Below, piece by piece: positions 21,119-30,081 of a stretch of 39,555 nt of DNA (positions within the stretch are counted from its first letter, which is position 1; every line of letters begins with the position of its first letter). This stretch comes from Olsenella_K absiana (GTDB lineage Bacteria; Actinomycetota; Coriobacteriia; Coriobacteriales; Atopobiaceae), in assembly GCF_036408855.1 (NCBI RefSeq), contig NZ_JAZGJQ010000015.1, positions 1-39,555 on the forward strand, in the 5' to 3' direction. Below the pieces are notes generated by a model that saw only the letters and a list, made by a program, of their open reading frames with translations, was not told the DNA's origin and ran no database searches. Both the position numbers and the translations under genes were made by a program.

Positions 21119-21129
21119 GAGGCGACGAC

Positions 21130-22410
21130 GTGAGACAGGCGTACACGATCCTGCCCGTGTACACGGGCGACGTCTCGGGGGTGTGCTCGGCCCTCTTCGA
21201 GCTGGGCGGCATGGTGGTCATCCACGACCCCTCGGGGTGCAACTCCACCTACAACACCCACGACGAGGTGCGCTGGTACGACCAGGACAGCCTCGTCTTC
21301 ATCTCCGGCCTGACCGACGTCGACGCCATCATGGGCGACGACGAGAAGCTCGTGCGCGACGTGGTGGAGGCCGTGCGGCAGACGCGCCCGCGCTTCGTGG
21401 CGCTCGTCAACTCCCCCATCCCCTATCAGGTGGGGTGCGACTTCGCGGCGATCACGCGCGAGGTCGAGGCCGCCACGGGCACGCCCACGCACTACCTGGC
21501 CACCAACGGCATGCACGACTACGTGCACGGCGCGGGCATCGCCTTCGCCGCGCTCGCCGACCTCGCGGTCACGGAGCCAGACGCGCGCACGGGCGAGAAG
21601 GACCCGCTCCCCGCGGCCGCTTCCGGGCGAGGCGCCCTCTCCGCCGTGAACGTCCTCGGCATGACGCCGCTCGACTTCGCCGCGACGGGGTCGCGCGACT
21701 CCGTCGCCCGCTTCGTCCGTGAGGCGGGCCTCTCCCTCGGCGCCGTCTGGGCCGAGGGCTCCACCCTGGACGAGCTGGCCGCCTCCGCCTCGGCCGCGCT
21801 CAACCTCGTCGTCTCCGCCACGGGGCTCGCCGCCGCGCGCAGGCTCCGCGAGCGCTTCGGCACGCCCTACGTGGTGGGCCTTCCCACCAGGGGCTTCTCG
21901 GGCGAGCTCGCGCGGGCGATGCGGGCCTCGATCGCGGACGGACGCTGCCGCAACGCCTGCCTCGACTACCGGCGCGCCGCTGCGGCCGGGGCGGACGGGC
22001 CCGGGGCCGGCGGGACGCCCGACGTGGCCCTCGTGGGCGAGCCCGTGCAGATGGGCTCGCTCGCGGCCTCGCTCGCGGCGGCGGGCGTCGCGTCCAGGGT
22101 GGTGAGCCCGCTCGAGGACACTGCCGGCCTCGTGGACGAGGGGCTGGGCGACGAGGCCGTCTGGGGCGAGGAGGAGGTCGCCCGGGCGCTCTCCGGCGCC
22201 GGCACCGTCGTGGGCGACCCGTTCTTCTCGCTCGTGTGCGCGGGCGCGCGCCTCGTGAGGATGCCGCACCTCGCGCTCTCCGGCCGCCAGTGGCTGCACG
22301 AGGTCCCGAACCTCATGGAGGTGGACCTCGCGGCGGAGCTCGCCGGCGGCATGCCGCAAGATGGCACGACCCTGAATCGACCCTCGGAAGGAGAAGGGCA
22401 TGAGTCTTAA
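21130..22410 (+). CDS. NifK-like protein (split set)
   Basis: A 426-residue component-1 beta-like protein resembling the K-half of the fused gene: HDPSGCNSTYNTHDEVRW (Cys37, place of NifK Cys95), GLTDVDAIMGDDEKLVRDVV, VNSPIPYQVGCDF in place of the Cys153 motif, and VNVLGMTPLDFA matching LNVLGATPMDLS in the fusion. Asp14 sits near the place of NifK Cys70, which invites comparison with the Asp ligand of BchB; this alignment was done by eye. Starts at GTG with AGGAGG ten bases upstream. Its end overlaps hydF by 11 bases. It is predicted to pair with the preceding D-like protein. Confidence 0.85.
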   Translation: MRQAYTILPVYTGDVSGVCSALFELGGMVVIHDPSGCNSTYNTHDEVRWYDQDSLVFISGLTDVDAIMGDDEKLVRDVVEAVRQTRPRFVALVNSPIPYQVGCDFAAITREVEAATGTPTHYLATNGMHDYVHGAGIAFAALADLAVTEPDARTGEKDPLPAAASGRGALSAVNVLGMTPLDFAATGSRDSVARFVREAGLSLGAVWAEGSTLDELAASASAALNLVVSATGLAAARRLRERFGTPYVVGLPTRGFSGELARAMRASIADGRCRNACLDYRRAAAAGADGPGAGGTPDVALVGEPVQMGSLAASLAAAGVASRVVSPLEDTAGLVDEGLGDEAVWGEEEVARALSGAGTVVGDPFFSLVCAGARLVRMPHLALSGRQWLHEVPNLMEVDLAAELAGGMPQDGTTLNRPSEGEGHES

Positions 22411-23692
22411 CGACACCCCCTCGGCGGAGCGCGTGCACATCGGCTTCTTCGGGCGGAGGAACGCGGGCAAGTCGAGCGTGGTCAACGCCGTCACCGGCCA
22501 GGACCTCGCGGTCGTGTCGGACACGCTGGGCACCACGACGGACCCGGTGGTCAAGTCCATGGAGATCCTGCCCCTGGGGCCGGTGACCGTGGTGGACACC
22601 CCCGGCTTCGACGACGCCGGCGAGCTGGGCGAGCTGCGCGTGCAGAAGACGCGCAAGGTCCTGGGCTCCACAGACGTAGCGGTGCTCGTGGTGGACGCGA
22701 CCACGGGGATGGGCGCGTGCGAGCGCCAGCTGGTGGGGCTGTTCCGCGCGCAGGACACGCCCTACCTCGTCGCCTACAACAAGTGCGACCTCCTGGGCGA
22801 GGTCCCCGCGAACACCGCGCACGAGGTGCACCTGAGCGCCCTCACCGGCGCCGGCGTCTTCGAGCTCAAGGAGGCCATCGCAAGGCTCGGCAGCGCCGGC
22901 AGGCAGGAGCGGCCGCTCGTGAGCGACCTGCTCGTCCCGGGCGACGTCGTGGTCCTGGTGATCCCCATCGACAAGGCGGCCCCCAAGGGAAGGCTGATCC
23001 TGCCCGAGCAGATGATGGTGCGCGACGTGCTCGACGCCGGCTGCGAGTCCGTCGTGGTGCAGCAGACGATCCTCGCGGGCACGCTCGAGCGCCTCGCCGC
23101 CGCCGGCACCAAGCCCGCGATGGTGATCACGGACAGCCAGGTCTTCTCGGAGGTCGCCCGCATCGTGCCCGCAGACGTGCCGCTGACGAGCTTCTCGATC
23201 CTGATGGCGCGCTACAAGGGGCTGCTCGCGAGCGCCGTGCGCGGCGCCGCGGCGATCGACCGGCTGCCGGAGGGCGCGCGCGTGCTCGTCTCCGAGGGCT
23301 GCACGCACCACCGCCAGTGCGGCGACATCGGGACGCAGAAGATCCCCGCGTGGCTCAGGCAGCACACGGGAAGGGACTTCACGGTGGAGGCCTCCTCCGG
23401 CCGCGGCTTCCCCGAGGACCTTACCGGCTACGACCTCGTGATCCACTGCGGCGGTTGCATGCTCAACGGCCGCGAGATGCTCAGGCGCATGCGCGAGGCC
23501 GAGGCCCAGGGCGTCCCCATGACCAACTACGGCGTCGCCATCGCCCACATGAAGGGGATCCTGCGCCGCACGCTCGGCCTCTTCCCCGACGTGCAGGCGA
23601 TCCTCGACGAGGGTGTGCGGCCGCAGGCGGCGGCCACCCAGCCGCAGGCCACGGGCCAGGCGGGCGACAAGGACCGGGAGGAGAGCGAGTGA
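22400..23692 (+). CDS. hydF: HydF, GTPase scaffold of [FeFe]-hydrogenase maturation
   Basis: HydF carries a precursor of the two-iron subcluster and delivers it to [FeFe]-hydrogenase. The 430-residue product has the GTPase motifs (GRRNAGKS 18-25, DTPG 66-69, NKCD 127-130), a dimerisation domain, and the C-terminal cluster site: Cys301 and His303 (CTH), then His349, Cys350 and Cys353 (HCGGC), matching the family pattern CxH...HCxxC. All ligands are intact. About 25 Gln/Ala-rich residues are added at the end. It overlaps the K-like gene upstream and hydE downstream, so it is firmly part of this operon although no hydrogenase gene is present. It may serve the nitrogenase-like proteins instead. 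Confidence 0.93.
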   Translation: MSLNDTPSAERVHIGFFGRRNAGKSSVVNAVTGQDLAVVSDTLGTTTDPVVKSMEILPLGPVTVVDTPGFDDAGELGELRVQKTRKVLGSTDVAVLVVDATTGMGACERQLVGLFRAQDTPYLVAYNKCDLLGEVPANTAHEVHLSALTGAGVFELKEAIARLGSAGRQERPLVSDLLVPGDVVVLVIPIDKAAPKGRLILPEQMMVRDVLDAGCESVVVQQTILAGTLERLAAAGTKPAMVITDSQVFSEVARIVPADVPLTSFSILMARYKGLLASAVRGAAAIDRLPEGARVLVSEGCTHHRQCGDIGTQKIPAWLRQHTGRDFTVEASSGRGFPEDLTGYDLVIHCGGCMLNGREMLRRMREAEAQGVPMTNYGVAIAHMKGILRRTLGLFPDVQAILDEGVRPQAAATQPQATGQAGDKDREESE

Positions 23693-24846
23693 GCACGGTA
23701 AACGAGCGTCGCATCGAGGAGCTCGCGCGCGAGCGGACCCTGTCCGCAGGCGAGCTCGCCGCCCTTCTCGCCACCCTGACGGACGGGGAGGCGGAGCTCC
23801 TCTATGCGCGGGCGCGGGAGGTGCGCGAGCGCTACTACGGCAAGGACGTGTACCTGCGTGGGCTCATCGAGTTCACGAGCCACTGCAGGAACGACTGCCT
23901 CTACTGCGGCCTCAGGCGCTCCAACGCGCGCGCCGAGCGCTACCGGCTCTCCGAGGAGCAGATCCTCGCGTGCTGCGACCAGGGCTACGAGCTCGACTTC
24001 CGCACCTTCGTGCTCCAGGGCGGCGAGGACGTGGCCTTTACGGACGACGTCGTCTGCGACCTCGTGCGCAAGATCCGCGCGAGGCACCCGGACTGCGCCG
24101 TCACCCTCTCGATAGGCGAGAGGCCGCGCGAGAGCTACGAGCGCTTCTTCGAGGCGGGCGCCGAGCGCTACCTGCTCCGCCAGGAGACCTCCAACCCCTG
24201 GCACTACGGCAGGCTGCACCCCGCCGAACTCTCGATCGCCAACCGCAAGCGGTGTCTCAGGGACCTCAAGGAGATCGGCTACCAGGTGGGCTGCGGCATC
24301 ATGGTCGGCTCGCCCTACCAGACGTGGGACTTCGTGGAGGAGGACCTCAGGTACATGGCAGACCTCCAGCCGGAGATGGTGGGGATCGGCCCCTTCATCC
24401 CGCACAAGGACACGCCGTTCGCGAACTTCTCCGCCGGCACGCTCGAGGACACCCTGCACCTGCTGGCGGTGATCCGCCTGATGCTGCCCGAGGTCCTGCT
24501 GCCGGCGACGACCGCCCTGGGCACCATCGACCCGCGCGGGCGCGAGCTGGGACTGCTCGCCGGCGCCAACGTGGCGATGCCCAACCTCTCCCCGCGCGAC
24601 GTCCGCGCCAAGTACCTGCTCTACGACGGCAAGATCTGCACCGGCGACGAGGCGGCGGAGTGCCGGCTCTGCATGGCCCGGCGCTGCGCGAGCGTGGGCT
24701 ACGAGGTCAAGGTCTGCCGCGGCGACCACGTCTCGAGGCAGCGCGTCGCAGGCGAGGCGGAGGCGCCCTCCCTCGTCGCCGCGGGCGGGGCGGACGCGTC
24801 CGGAGGCTGCCCCCTGGTGGAGTCGCTCGGCCGCGGACTGGGGTAG
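23689..24846 (+). CDS. hydE: HydE, radical SAM enzyme of [FeFe]-hydrogenase maturation
   Basis: In [FeFe]-hydrogenase assembly HydE acts on the Fe(CO)2(CN)-cysteine complex made by HydG. The 385-residue product has the radical SAM motif Cys66/Cys70/Cys73 (HCRNDCLYCG), the HydE-typical GLRRSNARAERYRLSEEQIL, FRTFVLQGGED, the SAM-binding LRQETSNPWHYGRLHP, and a Cys-rich C-terminal part (CRLCMARRC). It starts at GTG overlapping the hydF stop (GTGA). No hydG follows, so its substrate in this operon is open; HypCD-bound Fe(CN)2CO is a candidate (inference). It is the last gene of the run; a perfect hairpin follows 18 bases after the stop. Confidence 0.93.
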   Translation: MSTVNERRIEELARERTLSAGELAALLATLTDGEAELLYARAREVRERYYGKDVYLRGLIEFTSHCRNDCLYCGLRRSNARAERYRLSEEQILACCDQGYELDFRTFVLQGGEDVAFTDDVVCDLVRKIRARHPDCAVTLSIGERPRESYERFFEAGAERYLLRQETSNPWHYGRLHPAELSIANRKRCLRDLKEIGYQVGCGIMVGSPYQTWDFVEEDLRYMADLQPEMVGIGPFIPHKDTPFANFSAGTLEDTLHLLAVIRLMLPEVLLPATTALGTIDPRGRELGLLAGANVAMPNLSPRDVRAKYLLYDGKICTGDEAAECRLCMARRCASVGYEVKVCRGDHVSRQRVAGEAEAPSLVAAGGADASGGCPLVESLGRGLG

Positions 24847-24863
24847 GCGCCGGGGCAGGCGCC

Positions 24864-24886
24864 GGCGCCGCGACCACCGCGGCGCC
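24864..24886 (+). terminator. Perfect GC hairpin after hydE
   Basis: GGCGCCGCG, ACCAC, CGCGGCGCC forms a 9-bp stem and 5-nt loop just beyond the operon. No U-tract follows, so termination is probable but not proven. Confidence 0.45.
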
Positions 24887-25140
24887 CGGCCGGCCGCACG
24901 CCCCTCCGCCCGGCCTGGGGGGGCCAACAGCCGCAGCAAGCTGCTCTCGTAGCGCTCGACAGTCATCTTGTCCTGGGATTGCATACGTCACGTCCCGCGC
25001 GAGAGCGTCTTCGCGAGCGTCGCCTGGCGATTTGTTGCGCAACATAATTAGCTTGACCATATGGCACCATGGTCTACGCTAACTGCAACCAGGCGCGGCG
25101 CAGCTGGCGCAGCCCGCGCTGCAAGTCGCGCGAGTTCGGG
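24887..25140. other. Gap between the operon and the leader-distal end of the CRISPR array
   Basis: No gene is supported. A minus-strand frame from 24984 (MQSQDKMTVERYESSLLRLL) looks protein-like for 20 residues only and may be a relic. A 10-bp palindrome GTTGCGCAAC lies at 25034-25043 in an AT-rich island. Confidence 0.5.
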
Positions 25141-28100
25141 GAATCATCCCCGCATGCGCGGGGAGCACCTTGTTCCAAGGCTCCGCGCCGCCCGGTGCAA
25201 TGGGATCATCCCCGCATGCGCGGGGAGCACCATGGCCCTTTCTTCTTTGGCCTTTCGCCTTTCGGGATCATCCCCGCATGCGCGGGGAGCACGGCTTCCG
25301 GCTTATATACGCCGGTCTTGTCCTTGGGATCATCCCCGCATGCGCGGGGCGCACCGGGTTTGATGACTTCTTGGACATGAGGTTGCCGGGATTATCCCCG
25401 CATGCGCGGGGAGCACGAGGTCAAGCCCCTGAATCTCGTTCATGTTCTCAGGATCATCCCCGCATGCGCGGGGAGCACCCCACGGGACCCATGGGATAGC
25501 GGCTTCATAGGGGGGTCATCCCCGCATACGCGGGGAGCACGCGTCCAGCTCCGCGAGCGTGTACGCCCGTCCGGATCATCCCCGCGTGCGCGGGGAGCAC
25601 CGCTTTCGTAAAAGTCCCCCGAAGAGCGGGACGGGGATCATCCCCGCATGCGCGGGGAGCACGTCTGCCGTGCCGCGACTGTGGCGTCTGCCGCGTTCGG
25701 ATCATCCCCGCATGCGCGGGGAGCACTCGGCGAAACGTCGTAGACCTTCTTAATGATTTGGGATTATCCCCGCATGCGCGGGGAGCACGCAGCCGACGAG
25801 TGACGATCTCCTGCCTTGCCCGGGATCATCCCCGCATGCGCGGGGAGCACCTGGACCAACCCGAGCCGCTCCAAGTGGACCCCAGGATCATCCCCGCATG
25901 CGCGGGGAGCACAACCCGGTTTTGACCTACAGCAACCCGTCCTCGGGATCATCCCCGCATGCGCGGGGAGCACCTCCCACTGCCCCGAAGCGTTCTTGCT
26001 GCGGTCGGAATCATCCCCGCATGCGCGGGGAGCACGCCCTTCGTCTACGACTACCAGATCAAGGGCTTCGGATCATCCCCGCATGCGCGGGGAGCACTCG
26101 GCGCTCGCGACGTAGTCACGAATCGTGTCGAGGATCATCCCCGCATGCGCGGGGAGCACCTCGCGCGTCATCTGCTTCAGCATCGTGTCGGTGGGATCAT
26201 CCCCGCATGCGCGGGGAGCACCTCGCGCGTCATCTGCTTCAGCATCGTGTCGGTGGGATCATCCCCGCATGCGCGGGGAGCACCTGGAAGGTGTCGGCAT
26301 TGCCGCCAGCAACCGCGGGATCATCCCCGCATGCGCGGGGATTACCTGTTGCCAAGCAGCGCCATGTCTTGCTGTGCCGGGATCATCCCCGCATGCGCGG
26401 GGAGCACGGAAGACCGGGAGGAAGCTAGCTACCTGGGCGCGGGATCATCCCCGCATGCGCGGGGAGCACCGAGCGTCGAAGCGCTGACCGCAAAGCAGAA
26501 TGTGGATCATCCCCGCATGCGCGGGGAGCACCCGTCGCTATGCCACGCCCCTAGAAGGGGACGTCGGATCATCCCCGCATGCGCGGGGAGCACCGTCAGG
26601 AAGGCCGACATCGTGGATTCGAAGTTGGGATCATCCCCGCATGCGCGGGGAGCACGAAGCCGTCAAGCGTGATGTTGGTGAACTTCCCGGGATCATCCCC
26701 GCATGCGCGGGGAGCACCACCTCTACCGTCTTCTCGAAGTCGCGCGCCCTGGGATCATCCCCGCATGCGCGGGGAGCACTTCACGTCTTGCTCAACCACG
26801 ACTGGAAGCGGGAGGATCATCCCCGCATGCGCGGGGAGCACATCGACGGCACCATGAACATGCAGAACATCAATGGGATCATCCCCGCATGCGCGGGGAG
26901 CACTCACCTCGCGGGTGAGCATCCCATTCTCGACGCCGGGATCATCCCCGCATGCGCGGGGAGCACTGAGGGGCTTACCGTCGCGCAGAGGATTCTGAAC
27001 GGATCATCCCCGCATGCGCGGGGAGCACGATGACGGCCTTTCCGCTAGCCATGTCGGGCATGGGATCATCCCCGCATGCGCGGGGAGCACCAGCCGGACT
27101 GCATGCCGTCCTTGCTGCTCGAGGGATCATCCCCGCATGCGCGGGGAGCACTCGTCGTTACCGAGATGGCGGAGAGCATCAAGCGGGATCATCCCCGCAT
27201 GCGCGGGGAGCACGTGGAGGTAGGACGTGGCGAAGCTGTGTCTTTGGGGATCATCCCCGCATGCGCGGGGAGCACGTTCTATCTCGCGCATGGCATCCCG
27301 TTCTTCCTGGGATCATCCCCGCATGCGCGGGGAGCACTCGCGTGAAACATCGTCGGCATTGTCCTCTCGCGGGATCATCCCCGCATGCGCGGGGAGCACC
27401 GAGAGGGAGCTGCGCCTGCGCCTCATGCCCGCGGGATCATCCCCGCATGCGCGGGGAGCACGCTCGTGCCAGGCCGTCCCCGCAATGTACCCGCGGGATC
27501 ATCCCCGCATGCGCGGGGAGCACGGCGCTCTCCGACGGGCAGGTCAGCGCGGACGAGGGATCATCCCCGCATGCGCGGGGAGCACTCAGATTGCGCAAGG
27601 GGGTGAAGCAAATGCAGAGGATCATCCCCGCATGCGCGGGGAGCACGTCTACGTAGTGACCACTGTCGTAGGCTTCCTGGGGATCATCCCCGCATGCGCG
27701 GGGAGCACTGGAAGTCGCTGTGAGGAGGAAGAGATGGGCAGAGGATCATCCCCGCATGCGCGGGGAGCACGTCCTCGCGGTCCTCCGCACACCACATGAC
27801 GCGGGATCATCCCCGCATGCGCGGGGAGCACCTGCCCTGGGCCTCCCGCAGCTCGCACACGCGGGGATCATCCCCGCATGCGCGGGGAGCACCATAGGAC
27901 AATAATTCCAACCACAAGCGCTGCTAGGATCATCCCCGCATGCGCGGGGAGCACGATAAGCCCCTTCACGTTGGTGCTCTTCTCGCCGGGATCATCCCCG
28001 CATGCGCGGGGAGCACCACAATCTGCCGCTGAATCGCGATGTCATCGGAGGGATCATCCCCGCATGCGCGGGGAGCACAAACGCGATATATTTGCTGCAA

Positions 28101-28574
28101 CAGGATGTTGTAGGATCATCCCCGCATGCGCGGGGAGCACGACGTCAGGCTTGGACGTCATCGGCTCGCCCTGGCGGATCATCCCCGCATGCGCGGGGAG
28201 CACGCGGTTGCGCATCCACTCGGTCACGAAGCCTACGGGATCATCCCCGCATGCGCGGGGAGCACTTGAGATGACGTTCCCGCGATTGGTGAGCGTGAGG
28301 ATCATCCCCGCATGCGCGGGGAGCACATTGGACTGATTATAGGCGCTGTCGCTGGGCTGGGGATCATCCCCGCATGCGCGGGGAGCACCTTCAGCATCAG
28401 AACCTTGACCGTCTCGTCTAGAGGATCATCCCCGCATGCGCGGGGAGCACCTCGATGAAGCGAGCAATGTCCTCGCCCATCTGGGGATCATCCCCGCATG
28501 CGCGGGGAGCACAGCAGAGGCGACTTTACCGCAATCGTTGAGGCGGGGATCATCCCCGCATGCGCGGGGAGCAC
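25141..28574 (-). CRISPR. Type I-E CRISPR array, 56 repeats and 55 spacers
   Basis: A 28-nt repeat recurs every 60-64 bases. In the direction of transcription (minus strand) it begins GTGCTCCCC, has the hairpin CCCCGC/GCGGGG, and ends GGGGATGATCC; a C follows in 39 of 56 cases. This is the actinobacterial I-E repeat type. The leader and cas2 lie at the right end, so the newest spacers are near 28500 and the oldest near 25150. Variant repeats start at 25141 and 26008 (GAATC on the + strand), 25327, 25389, 25513, 25573, 25761 and 26318 (GATTAC in place of GAGCAC). The spacers at 26160-26193 and 26222-26255 are identical. Spacers are mostly 34 nt by this repeat boundary (33 if the 29th base belongs to the repeat). 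Confidence 0.98.
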
Positions 28575-28686
28575 ACTTAACGACCTGCAGCATTGTACGA
28601 CTAATCCGTAAAACGTATGCACTTGTCAAAGTTCACTCCCCCTGCCAGTTACTGGAGGGTCCGCAATCCGCGATAGCTCAAGCGAG
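28575..28686 (-). promoter_or_regulatory. CRISPR leader with promoter
   Basis: Between cas2 and the first repeat. On the minus strand TTGACA (28629 to 28624), a 17-bp spacer and GATTAG (28606 to 28601) would start transcription about 20 bases before the first repeat. An inverted repeat CCAGT-T-ACTGG lies at 28645-28655. The leader is clearly more AT-rich than the array. Confidence 0.6.
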
Positions 28687-28691
28687 CTATC
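28672..28691 (-). terminator. Hairpin at the end of cas2
   Basis: GATAGCTC, AAGC, GAGCTATC is a perfect 8-bp stem overlapping the cas2 stop codon. It may end the cas transcript before the leader, though no U-tract follows. Confidence 0.35.
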
Positions 28692-29046
28692 TCCCGTACT
28701 TCCTAGCTGCGTGATACTTGCTTGCGTTGCTCCAACCGCTCTCCGGCACCGGAACCATCGTGGCATCGTCCGTTCCGAGCGGCCGCTTTATCAGCTCGAC
28801 CCCATCACAGTCGAAGGCCTGCCAGTCAGGTTGGAACGTCTTGAAGGCTAGGTGCTGTTCGTTGTTCGACGAGTAGACCATAATCGCTCGACCGTTATGC
28901 ACCATCCCGAGCACGCGCGACCACAGGCCCTCCCTCACCCTTGCTGACACGCTACCAACGAAGACTCCGGGCGATATCTCCAGCAACCACCTCGTCAGAT
29001 CACCACGTAACCCCACGGGACAAGCGGTCAGCACGATTACGAGCAT
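28687..29046 (-). CDS. cas2: Cas2e, spacer-acquisition subunit
   Basis: Cas2 bridges two Cas1 dimers in the integrase that inserts new spacers at the leader. The 119-residue product follows the E-type pattern: MLVIVLTACPVGLRGDLTRW, WLLEISPGVFVGSVSARVRE, then SNNEQHLAFKTF. It has a C-terminal extension of about 25 residues, common in this subtype. Two bases separate it from the cas1 stop, with AGAGGGTGA as ribosome site. It is the last gene of the cas operon, next to the leader as expected. Confidence 0.95.
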   Translation of the reverse strand: MLVIVLTACPVGLRGDLTRWLLEISPGVFVGSVSARVREGLWSRVLGMVHNGRAIMVYSSNNEQHLAFKTFQPDWQAFDCDGVELIKRPLGTDDATMVPVPESGWSNASKYHAARKYGR

Positions 29047-29048
29047 CC

Positions 29049-30038
29049 CTAGTCACCCTCTCGCTCAAGATCCTTGCCATAGGACTTCCCGGCTGACACC
29101 TCTTCCGCCTTCTCGTCCCAGAGCGCAACATGGTTGACGTCTGGCCGCATCTTCGCAGCTTGTGCAGAATCGTCCTGACCGAGAAGACTTTTGATGTCCG
29201 TGGCCATACGTGGAAGCAGTCTCAGGTCGAAGACCTCGTCCCTCATCATCCTTCGCGTCTCTGCGCCAATGTCCATGGGTTTCTCGGCAGCGGTCTTGAA
29301 CGCGACCGGGATGGAGAGTTCGGCCTTGTAGAGGTCGGCGATGTCATACACGAATGACCTCTCGTGTCCCGTATGAACAAAGCCCAGGCCAGGCGAGCAC
29401 CCCAGGGAGACGATTACGGAGTGCGCGATTCCGTAAAGGCAGACGTTCGCTGCAGAGAGGGCCTTGTTAATCTCCGTGGCATCGTCAAAGTCGCGCGGGT
29501 TGTACTCCCGACAGGTCCATGGGACTCCGGTCTTCTTTGACCACTCCTTGTAGATTCGACGCACACGCACCCCTTCGCGCCCCCTCAGCTGACCCATGGT
29601 GAGCTTGCTCACGTCCTCGCCGGGGAACCTCATTCCATACATCTTCCTTGCTACGGCCAACCTAGTCCTCGTGTTCGAGACGAGCTTCGCCTGCGCCTGC
29701 AACAGCGTGCTCGAATGGGTGAGCGGTCGTCCGAAGGCATACATTCTGATGCCCCTCTCCCCCACCCACACGACAGATGCACCGCTCTCGCCCAACAGTG
29801 TCATCGCGTCGTGCGTCATCGACGAGCCAGGGCCGAGCAAGATCACACTGAGCGTGGCCGAGGGGATGTAAGTTGTCCCCTCGTCGTCCCTCACGGTGAT
29901 GGCGTTATCCCGTCGGTTGATCTTGCAGTGCTCGAAGTAGAGGAATGAGATTCTATCCTCGACCCTCACTAGGTCGACGAGGTCAGGTGGAGGGGCGCCT
30001 CCTGCCCGACCTCTCTTCGCGGTATTCGCGTCAGACAT
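29049..30038 (-). CDS. cas1: Cas1e, spacer integrase
   Basis: The metal-dependent integrase of spacer acquisition. In 329 residues, the catalytic triad contexts are present: Glu in LRGREGVRVRRIY, His in LGFVHTGHE and Asp in VYDIADLYKAEL. The sequence SAANVCLYGIAHSVIVSLGC is typical of type I-E. I chose the ATG of MSDANTAKRG because GAGAGGGG lies six bases before it and the length then fits the family; the frame is open further upstream to a TTG at 30089 that overlaps cas6e, adding 17 residues. Fully intact, so adaptation should be possible. Confidence 0.95.
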   Translation of the reverse strand: MSDANTAKRGRAGGAPPPDLVDLVRVEDRISFLYFEHCKINRRDNAITVRDDEGTTYIPSATLSVILLGPGSSMTHDAMTLLGESGASVVWVGERGIRMYAFGRPLTHSSTLLQAQAKLVSNTRTRLAVARKMYGMRFPGEDVSKLTMGQLRGREGVRVRRIYKEWSKKTGVPWTCREYNPRDFDDATEINKALSAANVCLYGIAHSVIVSLGCSPGLGFVHTGHERSFVYDIADLYKAELSIPVAFKTAAEKPMDIGAETRRMMRDEVFDLRLLPRMATDIKSLLGQDDSAQAAKMRPDVNHVALWDEKAEEVSAGKSYGKDLEREGD

Positions 30039-30081
30039 GGGCGCCCCTCTCAAGGCGACATACATTATTGCTGATGGGACA

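Noticed and set aside
10411..24846. A true nitrogen-fixation cluster
   Set aside because: FeMo-cofactor ligands and three of six P-cluster cysteines are missing, and no nifB, nifE/N, nifV or molybdenum genes are present.
25034..25043. Palindrome GTTGCGCAAC as an operator
   Set aside because: Ten bases of symmetry with no flanking gene start; too short to support a claim.
25053..25080. A + strand promoter (TTGACC with a weak -10) reading into the old end of the CRISPR array
   Set aside because: The -10 matches at only three of six positions and there is no further support for antisense transcription.
25061..28636. Frames through the CRISPR array encoding repeated SSPHARGA or DHPRMRGEH-like units
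   Set aside because: They merely translate the palindromic repeat in different frames; spacing and spacer variety show an array, not a repeat protein.
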